7,805 nucleotides of DNA from JBBRLA01 sp038231615 (GCA_038231615.1 JBBRLA010000408.1:1-7805); one strand, 5' to 3'. Numbered from the stretch's first letter, positions 1 through 5,434 are shown. Notes: a model not told the origin generated them from the letters alone. A program made the numbers and translations.

Positions 1-552
1 CGGCAGCACCACCGCGTCCAGCACCGCCACCACCACCTGCTCCCCGCCGGTAGACACCTCCCAGGCCGCCGGCCCGTGGACCTGATCCAGGTTCCATTGC
101 TGCGGGAAGAGCGGATCGTCGGGCCGTGCCGCGCCGTGCAGCACATCGTCCGGCTCGGCGTAGCGCACCCGCGCATCGGCGGCCAGCCGGGACATCGCCT
201 GCGCGGTCTCCTCCGCGGTGGGCGTCCCGGTCGAGAGCAGGAGCAGATCGCCCTCTGCGGCCCCCGGCGCCGTCAACCGGCGCAGCAGGCCCACCGCGAC
301 GCCCCCGAGTGACGATGTCAGCCGGGCCCCCGGACGCAGCCGCACCAGCACCTGCCCCACCACCGCCTCGCCCCCCCGGGTGGAGGGCGGCGGCGCCTGC
401 GCGGTCTCCCGATTGATCAAATTGGGAGGATTCGGCGAATTCGGCAGACCTTGCAGATCCGGATGAAAGGATCTTTCGTTCGCCAGCGCAGGCCCCGCGG
501 CGAGCGCCGCCAACAGGACCAACATCTTGTTCCATGAAAGAGAAGTCGACAT
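1..552 (-). CDS. Secreted S8 (subtilisin-family) serine protease, N-terminal part; gene continues past the left edge
   Basis: 184 residues are visible, starting at the ATG at 552-550, which follows a strong AGGAGG seven bases upstream. Residues 1-24 are a Sec signal peptide (hydrophobic LVLLAALAAG core, cleavage expected after ALA), so the product is exported. Residues about 25-60 are a Pro/Asn-rich linker. Residues about 63-140 resemble an inhibitor/propeptide region (VGQVLVRLRPGA ... VRYAEPDDV). Residues 146-184 match the entry to a subtilase catalytic domain: DPLFPQQWNL, then AAW, then VVVAVLDAVVLP. D179 is the expected catalytic Asp, but the usual D-[TS]-G is D-A-V here. The His and Ser parts of the triad lie outside the window. 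It is divergent from the CHAP lipoprotein gene and has its own sigma-54 promoter-like site. The family is confident; activity cannot be judged. Confidence 0.85.
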   Translation of the reverse strand, partial: MSTSLSWNKMLVLLAALAAGPALANERSFHPDLQGLPNSPNPPNLINRETAQAPPPSTRGGEAVVGQVLVRLRPGARLTSSLGGVAVGLLRRLTAPGAAEGDLLLLSTGTPTAEETAQAMSRLAADARVRYAEPDDVLHGAARPDDPLFPQQWNLDQVHGPAAWEVSTGGEQVVVAVLDAVVLP

Positions 553-577
553 CGAAGAACCTCCTGCAACCCCACCT

Positions 578-593
578 CGCAGCTTCCGTGCCG
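578..593 (-). promoter_or_regulatory. Sigma-54 (-24/-12) promoter for the S8 protease gene
   Basis: Read on the minus strand the site is CGGCACGGAAGCTGCG. It matches the consensus TGGCACG-N4-TTGC except for C at the first base and C for T at the start of the -12 element, with correct GG-to-GC spacing. The predicted start is near 567, leaving a leader of about 15 bases that contains the AGGAGG at 560-565. It shares the CTGC form of the -12 element with the other two sigma-54 sites in the window. Confidence 0.6.
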
Positions 594-676
594 TGCCCCG
601 TGCCCGGCCGCTCCCATGCGGATGCGCGCGGCAGGGCCGGTACCGCGCCCGCTTCCCGGTCCTTCGCCGTCCCGAT

Positions 677-700
677 CTCCGAACCCGATCGGAACCGGAG
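677..700. promoter_or_regulatory. Palindromic enhancer-like site (UAS copy 1), between two divergent sigma-54 promoters
   Basis: A 24-base imperfect palindrome: CTCCG, three unpaired bases, CCGATCGG, three unpaired bases, CGGAG. The arms are exactly self-complementary. Copy 2 at 3269-3292 matches it at 19 of 24 positions, and the identity continues (GCC) just downstream. Its centre is about 80 bases upstream of the CHAP -12 element and about 110 bases upstream of the protease -12 element, suitable for a DNA-looping activator serving both genes. That the FHA activator binds here is an inference. Confidence 0.65.
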
Positions 701-754
701 CCCGCTCCCCCCCGGGTACCCGCCCCATGGCGCCCGGATCACCCGGTTTCGCGC

Positions 755-770
755 TGGCACGCCGCCTGCT
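755..770 (+). promoter_or_regulatory. Sigma-54 (-24/-12) promoter for the CHAP lipoprotein gene
   Basis: TGGCACGCCGCCTGCT matches TGGCACG-N4-TTGCW at every position except C for T at the start of the -12 element. The predicted start is near 781, giving a leader of about 33 bases with AGGAGG at 803-808. Confidence 0.8.
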
Positions 771-813
771 TTGTCCACAATGCATCACCTCGTTCCCAAC
801 ACAGGAGGTCCCC

Positions 814-1479
814 ATGAACAAGCAGATGACCCTCGGCGTTCTCGTGTTCACCCTGGCCGCCGGCTGCGGCGCCCCCATCACCGACGGCGCCGAGGACCAG
901 GACCCGGCCGCGACCCAGGGACAGCTCCCCAGCGAGACCCTGCAAGGCCAGAGCGTCACGCCTTCCACCGCCGACGCCAGCGAGCTGGCCAGCCAGCAAA
1001 ACCTGAGCGACCCCGAGTTCGAGCAGCTCTTCGGCTTCTCGCGCACCGCGCAGCGCTGCCAGGCGATGAAGCTCGCCCTGTCGCAGAAGGGCATCATCGA
1101 GAGGCCCTTCGGCAGCAACGAGGGGACCCCCCTCGACCGCTACGTCCGCTGGTTCTACCCTGGCGAGGGCCCCGTGCCCTGGTGCGCCGCCTTCGTCAGC
1201 TGGGCCATCGACATGACCGACAACAAGAACCACCGCGCGCCCTGGAGCAACCCGCTGTACGTGGGCAGCATCCACGACTGGGGCGCGGCCCCGCCCCACG
1301 ACCGCCTGGCGCACAACCCCGCGCCCTGCGACATCGTCGGCTGGGGCGACCATCACGTCGGCTTCGTCACCGGGGTCAGCAAGGGCTGCATCAGCACCGT
1401 CGAGGGCAACGCCAACAATCAGGTGGAGCGGGTGGCCTGCCACAGCCGCACCTCGGACATCTGGTTCCTCCGCTATTAA
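814..1479 (+). CDS. CHAP-domain lipoprotein, putative peptidoglycan amidase/endopeptidase
   Basis: 221 aa. The ATG at 814 is chosen because AGGAGG lies five bases upstream and a lipoprotein signal starts there; upstream in-frame ATGs lie in the promoter region. The signal ends in LAAGC, so C18 is the expected lipidated Cys; +2 is Gly, which fits the outer membrane. Residues 19-75 are an acidic, Gln/Ser/Thr-rich linker. Residues about 80-221 are a CHAP-like papain-fold domain with PWCAAFVSW (nucleophile C124), CDIVGWGDHHVGFVTG (catalytic H181) and TVEGNANN (E197 or N199 as third residue). CHAP enzymes cut peptide or amide bonds in peptidoglycan, and some cut glutathionylspermidine-type amides. 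C82, C172, C192 and C209 could form disulfides. It is a single gene under its own sigma-54 promoter, convergent with the activator. The domain is confident; the substrate is inferred. Confidence 0.88.
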   Translation: MNKQMTLGVLVFTLAAGCGAPITDGAEDQDPAATQGQLPSETLQGQSVTPSTADASELASQQNLSDPEFEQLFGFSRTAQRCQAMKLALSQKGIIERPFGSNEGTPLDRYVRWFYPGEGPVPWCAAFVSWAIDMTDNKNHRAPWSNPLYVGSIHDWGAAPPHDRLAHNPAPCDIVGWGDHHVGFVTGVSKGCISTVEGNANNQVERVACHSRTSDIWFLRY

Positions 1480-1504
1480 GCCCAGTATTTCGTCCTTCTG
1501 TCGG

Positions 1505-3232
1505 CTACGGGGCTTCCGGCCCCCGCTGCCGGAAGCGCTCCACGTAGCGCCGCAGGTGCATCTTCACCGTGGTCCCATCCGCCACATGCAGCCGTCGCGC
1601 CAGCTCGGAGTAGTTGAGTTCCCGGGACAGGCCGTCGATCCACGCCAACCCCAGCGCCTCGGCCACGAACACCGGCTTCAGGTACTTTTCGTTAAAAAGC
1701 TGCAGCTGCCCCCACTCGCGCGGCGGCCCGCCGTGGTCCTCCGCGAACGCCTGCAAGGCCCGGTCGTTGATATCGCCGAACCCGCCCGCGTCCGGTGACA
1801 GGGCAAGCTCGTCGGCAGGCGGCGAGGCGGCGGGGCCCTGGCCGCGCCCTTGCGAAAGCGCCCACTGACAGGTCGCCGCGTCCAGCTCCTGCGGCCGGGT
1901 CGCCGGCGGCAGCCGCTCGGCGAAGTTGTCCAGGTCGCGGAAGTTCCCCGGCCACGGGTCTGAAAGCACCAGTTGCAAAGCCTCCCGATCGAGCGCCTCC
2001 AGCACCGGCATCCCGTTGCCGCGCAGCCGCCGCCGCTTCAGGTAGGCGACGATATCCTCCGGCCGCTCGCGCAAGGGCGGCACCCGCACCACCTGCACCG
2101 CCAGGCGATACCACAGATCATCGCGAAACTTGCCGTGGCGCACCGCGGCGTCGTCCAGGGCCACGTTGGTGGCGCAGCAGAGCTGCACGCTGGCAGTGTG
2201 CTTGCGCGGATCGCCGAGTCGGCTGTACTCGCCGCGGGTGTCCAGAAAGCGCAAGAGCGCCTTCTGCACCCCCAGATCCATCTCGCCTACCTCGTCGAGG
2301 AAGAGCGTCCCCTGGTGGGCCGACTCCACGTAACCGGTGATGTCGGCGACGCAGCCGGTGAAAGACCCCTTCTTGGCGCCGAAGAGCTGGGCATAGAGCA
2401 GGTCTTCCTGCAAGAGCGCGCAGTTCACTGAAATGAAGGGCCCGCCGCGCTGCGGCGAGCGCTGGTGGTAGCGCCGCGCCAGCCGGTCCTTGCCAGCCCC
2501 CGTCGGGCCCAGCAGCATCAGCCGGGTGCCGAAGGCCGCCGCGTCGACCAGCTGGCGGTGCGCCTCGCGCAGGCGCGGCGAGGCCAGGACGAAGTCCTCC
2601 TCCAGTCCGAGCTCCTTCTCGAAGCGCAGGTTCTGACGGTTGACGTAGGCGCGCACCTCATCCGCGACGTCGGCGTCCGCGACCACCTGCGTGGCGTCCG
2701 CGTCTTCCACGAGGAACAGATGCGAGCCGTCCGCCAGCCCCAGCGCTCCCGACACATCGGCACCGCCCGCTGGTCCTGGCACCACCTGCGCGGTGGAGCT
2801 GGCCCGCGCCAGGAAGGCATTGATCTCGGCGGCGACCCGCCCGGCGAACTCGGCGGGGCTGCTCCACTGGGCGTCCGCCGGCCGCGGCACGCGCGCCTTC
2901 TTCAGCGGCCCCTGGGGGTGCCCCGCCAGCTCCAGCACCACCGGCTGGTCGGCGGGCCGACCGACGGACTGTCCCGGCGGCAGGCGCAGGAACGAGCCGT
3001 TGCGGCTGTGCAGGTCCTGAACGTAGACGCCGTCGGCCTGGCCATGCAGGAGCAGGTGATTGGCCGACACCCGCTGGGAGGGCAGCACGCACAGCTGCAG
3101 GTCCGGCCCACGAAGCGGAGCAGGGAGGCGGGTCGGGTCGGGTTCGCGCCCCAGGAGCACCCGGGTACCCGGCCCGAGCTGGATTTGCACCGGCTCGGGC
3201 AGGTCCTCCGCGGAGATCGTTACTTGCACCAT
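1505..3232 (-). CDS. FHA-domain sigma-54-dependent transcriptional activator (enhancer-binding protein)
   Basis: 575 aa. The ATG at 3232-3230 is chosen because the FHA domain begins about 20 residues later; a frame extension upstream is low-complexity and crosses the intergenic region. Residues about 22-84 are an FHA domain (G28-R29, S56-x-x-H59, S76-R77-N78-G79-S80), which binds phosphothreonine and so links the protein to Ser/Thr kinase signalling. Residues 110-210 are unassigned. Residues about 213-440 are the AAA+ core: Walker A GPTGAGKD (K248), sigma-54 contact loop GSFTGC (289-294, normally GAFTGA), Walker B LFLDEVGEMD (D313, E314), sensor I ATN (354-356), an Arg-finger region FRDDLWYRL, and sensor II WPGNFRDLDN (R432). 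A longer than usual linker leads to a C-terminal HTH (about 539-565, SELARRLHVADGTTVKMHLR). It has no Shine-Dalgarno. It is divergent from the pilin operon and is the likely regulator of the three sigma-54 promoters here. Confidence 0.93.
   Translation of the reverse strand: MVQVTISAEDLPEPVQIQLGPGTRVLLGREPDPTRLPAPLRGPDLQLCVLPSQRVSANHLLLHGQADGVYVQDLHSRNGSFLRLPPGQSVGRPADQPVVLELAGHPQGPLKKARVPRPADAQWSSPAEFAGRVAAEINAFLARASSTAQVVPGPAGGADVSGALGLADGSHLFLVEDADATQVVADADVADEVRAYVNRQNLRFEKELGLEEDFVLASPRLREAHRQLVDAAAFGTRLMLLGPTGAGKDRLARRYHQRSPQRGGPFISVNCALLQEDLLYAQLFGAKKGSFTGCVADITGYVESAHQGTLFLDEVGEMDLGVQKALLRFLDTRGEYSRLGDPRKHTASVQLCCATNVALDDAAVRHGKFRDDLWYRLAVQVVRVPPLRERPEDIVAYLKRRRLRGNGMPVLEALDREALQLVLSDPWPGNFRDLDNFAERLPPATRPQELDAATCQWALSQGRGQGPAASPPADELALSPDAGGFGDINDRALQAFAEDHGGPPREWGQLQLFNEKYLKPVFVAEALGLAWIDGLSRELNYSELARRLHVADGTTVKMHLRRYVERFRQRGPEAP
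1512..1536. terminator. Stem-loop at the convergent CHAP/activator junction, possible bidirectional terminator
   Basis: GCTTCCGG (1512-1519) pairs perfectly with CCGGAAGC (1529-1536) around a nine-base loop. It lies in the last codons of the activator gene and 32 bases past the CHAP stop. The gap between the two stops is only 25 bases. No T-run follows on either strand, so intrinsic termination is doubtful; it may only define mRNA 3' ends. Confidence 0.3.
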
Positions 3233-3239
3233 GGCGGCG

Positions 3240-3245
3240 ATTGTA
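3240..3245 (-). promoter_or_regulatory. -10-like box of the activator gene, probably giving a leaderless mRNA
   Basis: On the minus strand TACAAT (five of six against TATAAT) ends seven bases before the activator ATG. This puts the predicted start on or next to the A of the ATG. No Shine-Dalgarno is present and no convincing -35 is visible. UAS copy 2 lies just upstream, so autoregulation is possible. Confidence 0.45.
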
Positions 3246-3260
3246 CCGCCGCCGCCGCCG
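3246..3260. repeat. (CCG)5 trinucleotide repeat in the activator promoter
   Basis: Five perfect CCG units lie directly upstream of the TACAAT box, in the -35/-10 spacer. Slippage here would change promoter geometry; in GC-rich DNA it may equally be chance. Confidence 0.7.
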
Positions 3261-3268
3261 ATCGCTCT

Positions 3269-3292
3269 TTCCGAATCGGATCGCAACCGGAG
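3269..3292. promoter_or_regulatory. Palindromic enhancer-like site (UAS copy 2), upstream of the pilin operon and activator
   Basis: It matches copy 1 (677-700) at 19 of 24 positions, sharing TCCGAA, GATCG and AACCGGAG in the same register. The symmetric parts are TCCG at one end, CGGA at the other and GATC in the centre. Its centre is about 90 bases upstream of the pilin -12 element and about 48 bases upstream of the activator ATG, so one bound activator could drive the pilin genes and modulate its own gene. Confidence 0.65.
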
Positions 3293-3356
3293 CCTCGTCC
3301 GGCGCCGGGCCCAGCGAAACAGGGCGGATTTGGCGGAGGAAGGGCCGCGCGAGGCC

Positions 3357-3372
3357 TGGCACGCCCCCTGCA
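3357..3372 (+). promoter_or_regulatory. Sigma-54 (-24/-12) promoter for the pilin operon
   Basis: TGGCACGCCCCCTGCA matches TGGCACG-N4-TTGCA except C for T at the start of the -12 element, and closely resembles the CHAP promoter at 755-770. The predicted start is near 3383, giving a leader of about 41 bases. Confidence 0.82.
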
Positions 3373-3380
3373 AAGGTCAT

Positions 3381-3395
3381 CCTTCGTCGAGAAGG
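3381..3395 (+). other. Stem-loop at the predicted 5' end of the pilin mRNA
   Basis: CCTTC (3381-3385) pairs with GAAGG (3391-3395) around the loop GTCGA. It begins at or within two bases of the predicted sigma-54 start, so it could act as a 5' mRNA stabiliser. The stem is only five base pairs. Confidence 0.35.
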
Positions 3396-3423
3396 TACAA
3401 CCGCCAACCAAAAAGGAGAAGCC

Positions 3424-3624
3424 ATGAATACCAGCAAGCTGACCGTCAAGAAATCGCATCGCGGCCTCATCCACTTCACCCGCTCGCAGAAAGGCTTCGC
3501 GGTGGTCGAGAAGGCGCTGATCGTCTTTCTGTCCCTGGGCCTCGTGATCTTCGTCGGCAGCGGCCTGTCCAAGGCGACCCAGAAGAAGACCGACTCGATC
3601 GCCGTGCTCATGGGCGGCAAGTGA
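3424..3624 (+). CDS. Flp/type IVb-like prepilin, 66 aa
   Basis: 66 aa, first gene after the pilin sigma-54 promoter. The ATG at 3424 has AAGGAG five bases upstream. Residues 1-24 form a basic prepilin leader ending in RSQKG. The prepilin-peptidase motif is G24|F25-A-V-V-E29, with Glu at mature position 5. A hydrophobic helix follows (ALIVFLSLGLVIFVGSGL), then a short charged tail ending in MGGK; the mature protein is 42 residues. Size, long basic leader, E5 and tail fit Flp-type pilins of Tad-like systems, but these usually have E-Y where this has E29-K30. The likely role is the major fibre or pseudopilus subunit, held in the inner membrane until assembly. No assembly genes are nearby, so it must rely on machinery elsewhere or stay a small membrane protein. 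Confidence 0.75.
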   Translation: MNTSKLTVKKSHRGLIHFTRSQKGFAVVEKALIVFLSLGLVIFVGSGLSKATQKKTDSIAVLMGGK

Positions 3625-3635
3625 CACCGCGTACC

Positions 3636-3679
3636 GGGACGCGGGGGGATGGAGCAGGGTCTCCGTCCTCCCACGTCCC
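3636..3679 (+). other. Large intercistronic stem-loop between the two prepilin genes
   Basis: Left arm 3636-3654 and right arm 3661-3679 pair over 19 positions around a six-base loop (CAGGGT): 16 Watson-Crick pairs, two G-U pairs and one C-A mismatch. The outer clamp is GGGACG/CGTCCC. It fills most of the 68-base spacer and ends one base before the GGGAGG ribosome site of the next gene. There is no T-run, so mRNA stabilisation or a partial processing/attenuation point is more likely than full termination. It would favour high expression of the first pilin relative to the second. Confidence 0.7.
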
Positions 3680-3692
3680 AGGGAGGTTCGAG

Positions 3693-4106
3693 ATGAAGAC
3701 CCAGAAGCCGAGTGCAAGGAAACACGACGCCGGGTTTGCGTCGGCAGAGATGGTCATGGTCATCTTTCTGGCCGTGTCACTCCTGCTCATCGTGGCACGC
3801 ATGCTGTGGGCCAGCACCGCTGACCTGATCAGTCAACTGCCCGGTGGGGGGGCGCCCATCCCCTGCCAGGCCAGCCCGGACTGTCCATCATCCCAGGATC
3901 CACCCGCGCCGGTCCCCGATCCCGCGCCGGTCCCCGATCCTGCGCCGGTCCCCGATCCTGCGCCGACTGATCCGGGCCCTGGCGACCCGGCCACGGTCGG
4001 TCCGGGGAGCAGTGGCTTTCCGCCCAATGTGATCAGTCCCGTCGATCCCACCGGGGGCAGCGGCGACACCGACCCGGTCGCCAACCCGACTACCGGGGCC
4101 GAGTAA
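3693..4106 (+). CDS. Prepilin-like protein with Pro/Asp-rich repeat tail, possible minor pilin
   Basis: 137 aa; the ATG at 3693 follows GGGAGG with a six-base spacer. Residues 1-14 are a short basic leader ending in HDAG. The prepilin motif is G14|F15-A-S-A-E19, with Glu at mature position 5, then a hydrophobic helix (about 20-40, MVMVIFLAVSLLLIVARMLW). The rest is not pilin-like: a CQASPDC loop (C58, C64, possible disulfide), then a Pro/Asp-rich segment with three PVPDPA units (residues 73-90) and a Gly/Pro/Thr-rich end. It resembles a TadE-like or minor pilin whose head is replaced by an extended stalk. It is second in the operon, after the hairpin. The prepilin start is well supported; the role as spacer or tip subunit is inferred. 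The tail has no family that I recognise. Confidence 0.72.
   Translation: MKTQKPSARKHDAGFASAEMVMVIFLAVSLLLIVARMLWASTADLISQLPGGGAPIPCQASPDCPSSQDPPAPVPDPAPVPDPAPVPDPAPTDPGPGDPATVGPGSSGFPPNVISPVDPTGGSGDTDPVANPTTGAE
3906..3959 (+). repeat. Three 18-bp tandem repeats encoding PVPDPA in the second prepilin
   Basis: Three units of GCGCCGGTCCCCGATCC plus C or T, differing only at the last base, begin at 3906, 3924 and 3942. A degenerate part-unit follows from 3960. Near-identity at the DNA level suggests recent duplication; each unit adds six residues in frame, so copy number can vary without a frameshift. Confidence 0.9.
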
Positions 4107-4133
4107 GAGCAACCCACCCGAAAGGAGGTCCTC

Positions 4134-4727
4134 ATGCGCCCCCCTCTCCATCGGAGCCCCCATCCGACGCTCGGGCTGACCCCCGGGGCCGGCGCCGCCT
4201 GCGATGACACCGTGGTCGACCTGGACCCGACGACCCAGGAAGTGCCGCTGCCCACGCTCTTGCCAACGCAGGTCCACACCCTGGTGCACGTTCGTCCGGC
4301 AACGCCTCCGGGGCGGCCTCGCCCTGCCGGTGCGACCGGAAGGCGAGTTGCCGCGGGCGCGTCCCAGAAGGCCAAGCTCCTGCGCCTCTTGCTGGTGTCG
4401 AGTCTCGGGCCGTGCGTCCTGATCGGTGTGATGCTGGGGGGCGCGCAGGCCACTGGACCCCGGAAGGTCGCGGCAGAACGAGCAACGCCTGTCCCGGTGC
4501 TGCCGACCCGGCCGACAGCGCCGTCTGCGCCGGCCGCCGCGGTGGCCTCTCCAGCCGGGGAGGCCGCCCGTGACCGTCTGCTGGCGCGGGTCGTCGACGC
4601 CATGGAGGGCGGGCACCCGGACCTGGCCCGCCACTACCTCCAGATCTATCAGATCCAGCGCCCAGAGCGGGCCGGCGGGCTCCTTTTGCACATGCTCGGG
4701 CAGCAGGCCGGGGAACAAGGACCATGA
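4134..4727 (+). CDS. Single-pass membrane protein of unknown family, third gene of the pilin operon
   Basis: 197 aa, not recognised. The ATG at 4134 follows AAAGGAGGT, and the gene starts 27 bases after the preceding stop. Residues 1-81 carry no signal peptide; they are Pro/Thr-rich and become basic (RPRPAGATGRRVAAGASQKAK). Residues about 82-104 form one membrane helix (LLRLLLVSSLGPCVLIGVML). The positive-inside rule puts the N-terminus in the cytoplasm and the C-terminus in the periplasm. Residues 105-141 are an Ala/Pro linker. Residues about 143-192 are predicted helical (ARDRLLARVVDAMEGGHPDLARHYLQIYQIQ), like a single TPR-type hairpin. It overlaps the next gene by ATGA, so translation is likely coupled. 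It may link cytoplasmic signalling to the periplasmic lipoprotein or pilins; this is inference. Confidence 0.75.
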   Translation: MRPPLHRSPHPTLGLTPGAGAACDDTVVDLDPTTQEVPLPTLLPTQVHTLVHVRPATPPGRPRPAGATGRRVAAGASQKAKLLRLLLVSSLGPCVLIGVMLGGAQATGPRKVAAERATPVPVLPTRPTAPSAPAAAVASPAGEAARDRLLARVVDAMEGGHPDLARHYLQIYQIQRPERAGGLLLHMLGQQAGEQGP

Positions 4728-5416
4728 GGGCCGCGATGGGGCCTTCCGCCTGGCTGCTCGGCGTCCTTCTGGGCTGCCGTGACCCCGCGGCGCCAAGAGA
4801 CTTTGCCGTCCTGATCGAGGCCCACGAGGTCCAGGGTGAGCCGGTCGCCGGCGTGGTGGTCCGCGGCGAGGATCGCCATCCGCTGGGCCACACGGACGGC
4901 CGCGGCCATCTCTTGTTGTCCAAGAGGGCCCGTGAAGGCGACAACGCCACCTACCTGCTGGCGCCGCCGCCGGGAATGCGCCTGGTCGGACCCGATATCC
5001 GGCGGGTGGTGCTGCGGCAGACCCGCGGCCTCGGCGACGTCCCGGGCCCTGCGACGGAGTTCATCAGCGTCGATGTGACCGTCAGGCAACGGACGGTGCC
5101 CTACGTGCTCCTGGTGGACGCGGGGTCGGACCGAAAGGGGCTGCCCGTGCTGGTCTCCGGCGCGGCGCGGGGATCGCTCAACAGCCAGGGGGTGGCCATG
5201 CTGGTGCATGACGGCCTGCCCGGAGACGAGGTCACGCTACGTCTTTTGACAGGGGACGACCCCCGCCTGCGGCCGCGCGATCCGGAGCGCACCTTCGTGC
5301 TGCCGGAGGCCCCTTCCCCGCTGCTCTGGCGGCAGGAGCTGGTCCGGCTGCCCCTTCTGGAGAAGGTCAGGCCGGTACGGCGGTCCTCGACGAAGAAACG
5401 GCCCGTTGAAATCTGA
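4724..5416 (+). CDS. Lipoprotein with two beta-sandwich-like repeats (carboxypeptidase-regulatory/PEGA-like)
   Basis: 230 aa; the start overlaps the previous stop (ATGA). The lipoprotein signal ends in VLLGC with C18 as lipidation site; an alternative ATG at residue 5 would leave a very short signal. Two segments look like related beta-rich repeats: residues about 26-98 (EPVAGVVVRGEDRHPLGHTDGRG) and about 125-193 (GLPVLVSGAARGSLNSQG). Each has the G-x-P-V-x-V ... G-x-x-G ... L pattern seen in carboxypeptidase-regulatory or PEGA-like folds, which act as binding or spacer domains. The C-terminus is basic (PVRRSSTKKRPVEI). Coupling to the membrane protein upstream suggests an envelope complex. 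The lipoprotein call is good; the fold assignment is tentative and the function unknown. Confidence 0.75.
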   Translation: MRAAMGPSAWLLGVLLGCRDPAAPRDFAVLIEAHEVQGEPVAGVVVRGEDRHPLGHTDGRGHLLLSKRAREGDNATYLLAPPPGMRLVGPDIRRVVLRQTRGLGDVPGPATEFISVDVTVRQRTVPYVLLVDAGSDRKGLPVLVSGAARGSLNSQGVAMLVHDGLPGDEVTLRLLTGDDPRLRPRDPERTFVLPEAPSPLLWRQELVRLPLLEKVRPVRRSSTKKRPVEI

Positions 5417-5434
5417 AGGCTGTCCATCGCTGAG

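Noticed and set aside
534..1547. 337-codon plus-strand open frame overlapping the CHAP gene in another frame
   Set aside because: It crosses the promoter region, is Arg/Pro-rich without motifs, and the CHAP frame holds a lipoprotein signal and catalytic residues.
2191..2206. Good sigma-54-like site on the plus strand (TGGCAGTGTGCTTGCG) inside the activator gene
   Set aside because: It lies antisense within the AAA+ coding region, with no UAS nearby and no plus-strand gene downstream for more than 1 kb. The bases are explained by coding for the conserved core (residues 342-348). Antisense transcription cannot be excluded.
2465..3427. 320-codon plus-strand open frame opposite the activator N-terminus
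   Set aside because: Arg/Gln/Gly-rich shadow frame without motifs; the minus strand carries FHA and AAA+ motifs over the same bases.
3793..3808. TGGCACG followed by CATGCTGT, partial sigma-54 site inside the second prepilin gene
   Set aside because: The essential GC at -12 is GT, and the sequence is explained by the membrane-helix codons.
3888..4796. Long minus-strand open frame opposite the pilin operon
   Set aside because: Arg/Gly-rich antisense frame; the plus-strand genes have ribosome sites, prepilin motifs and a coupled ATGA overlap.
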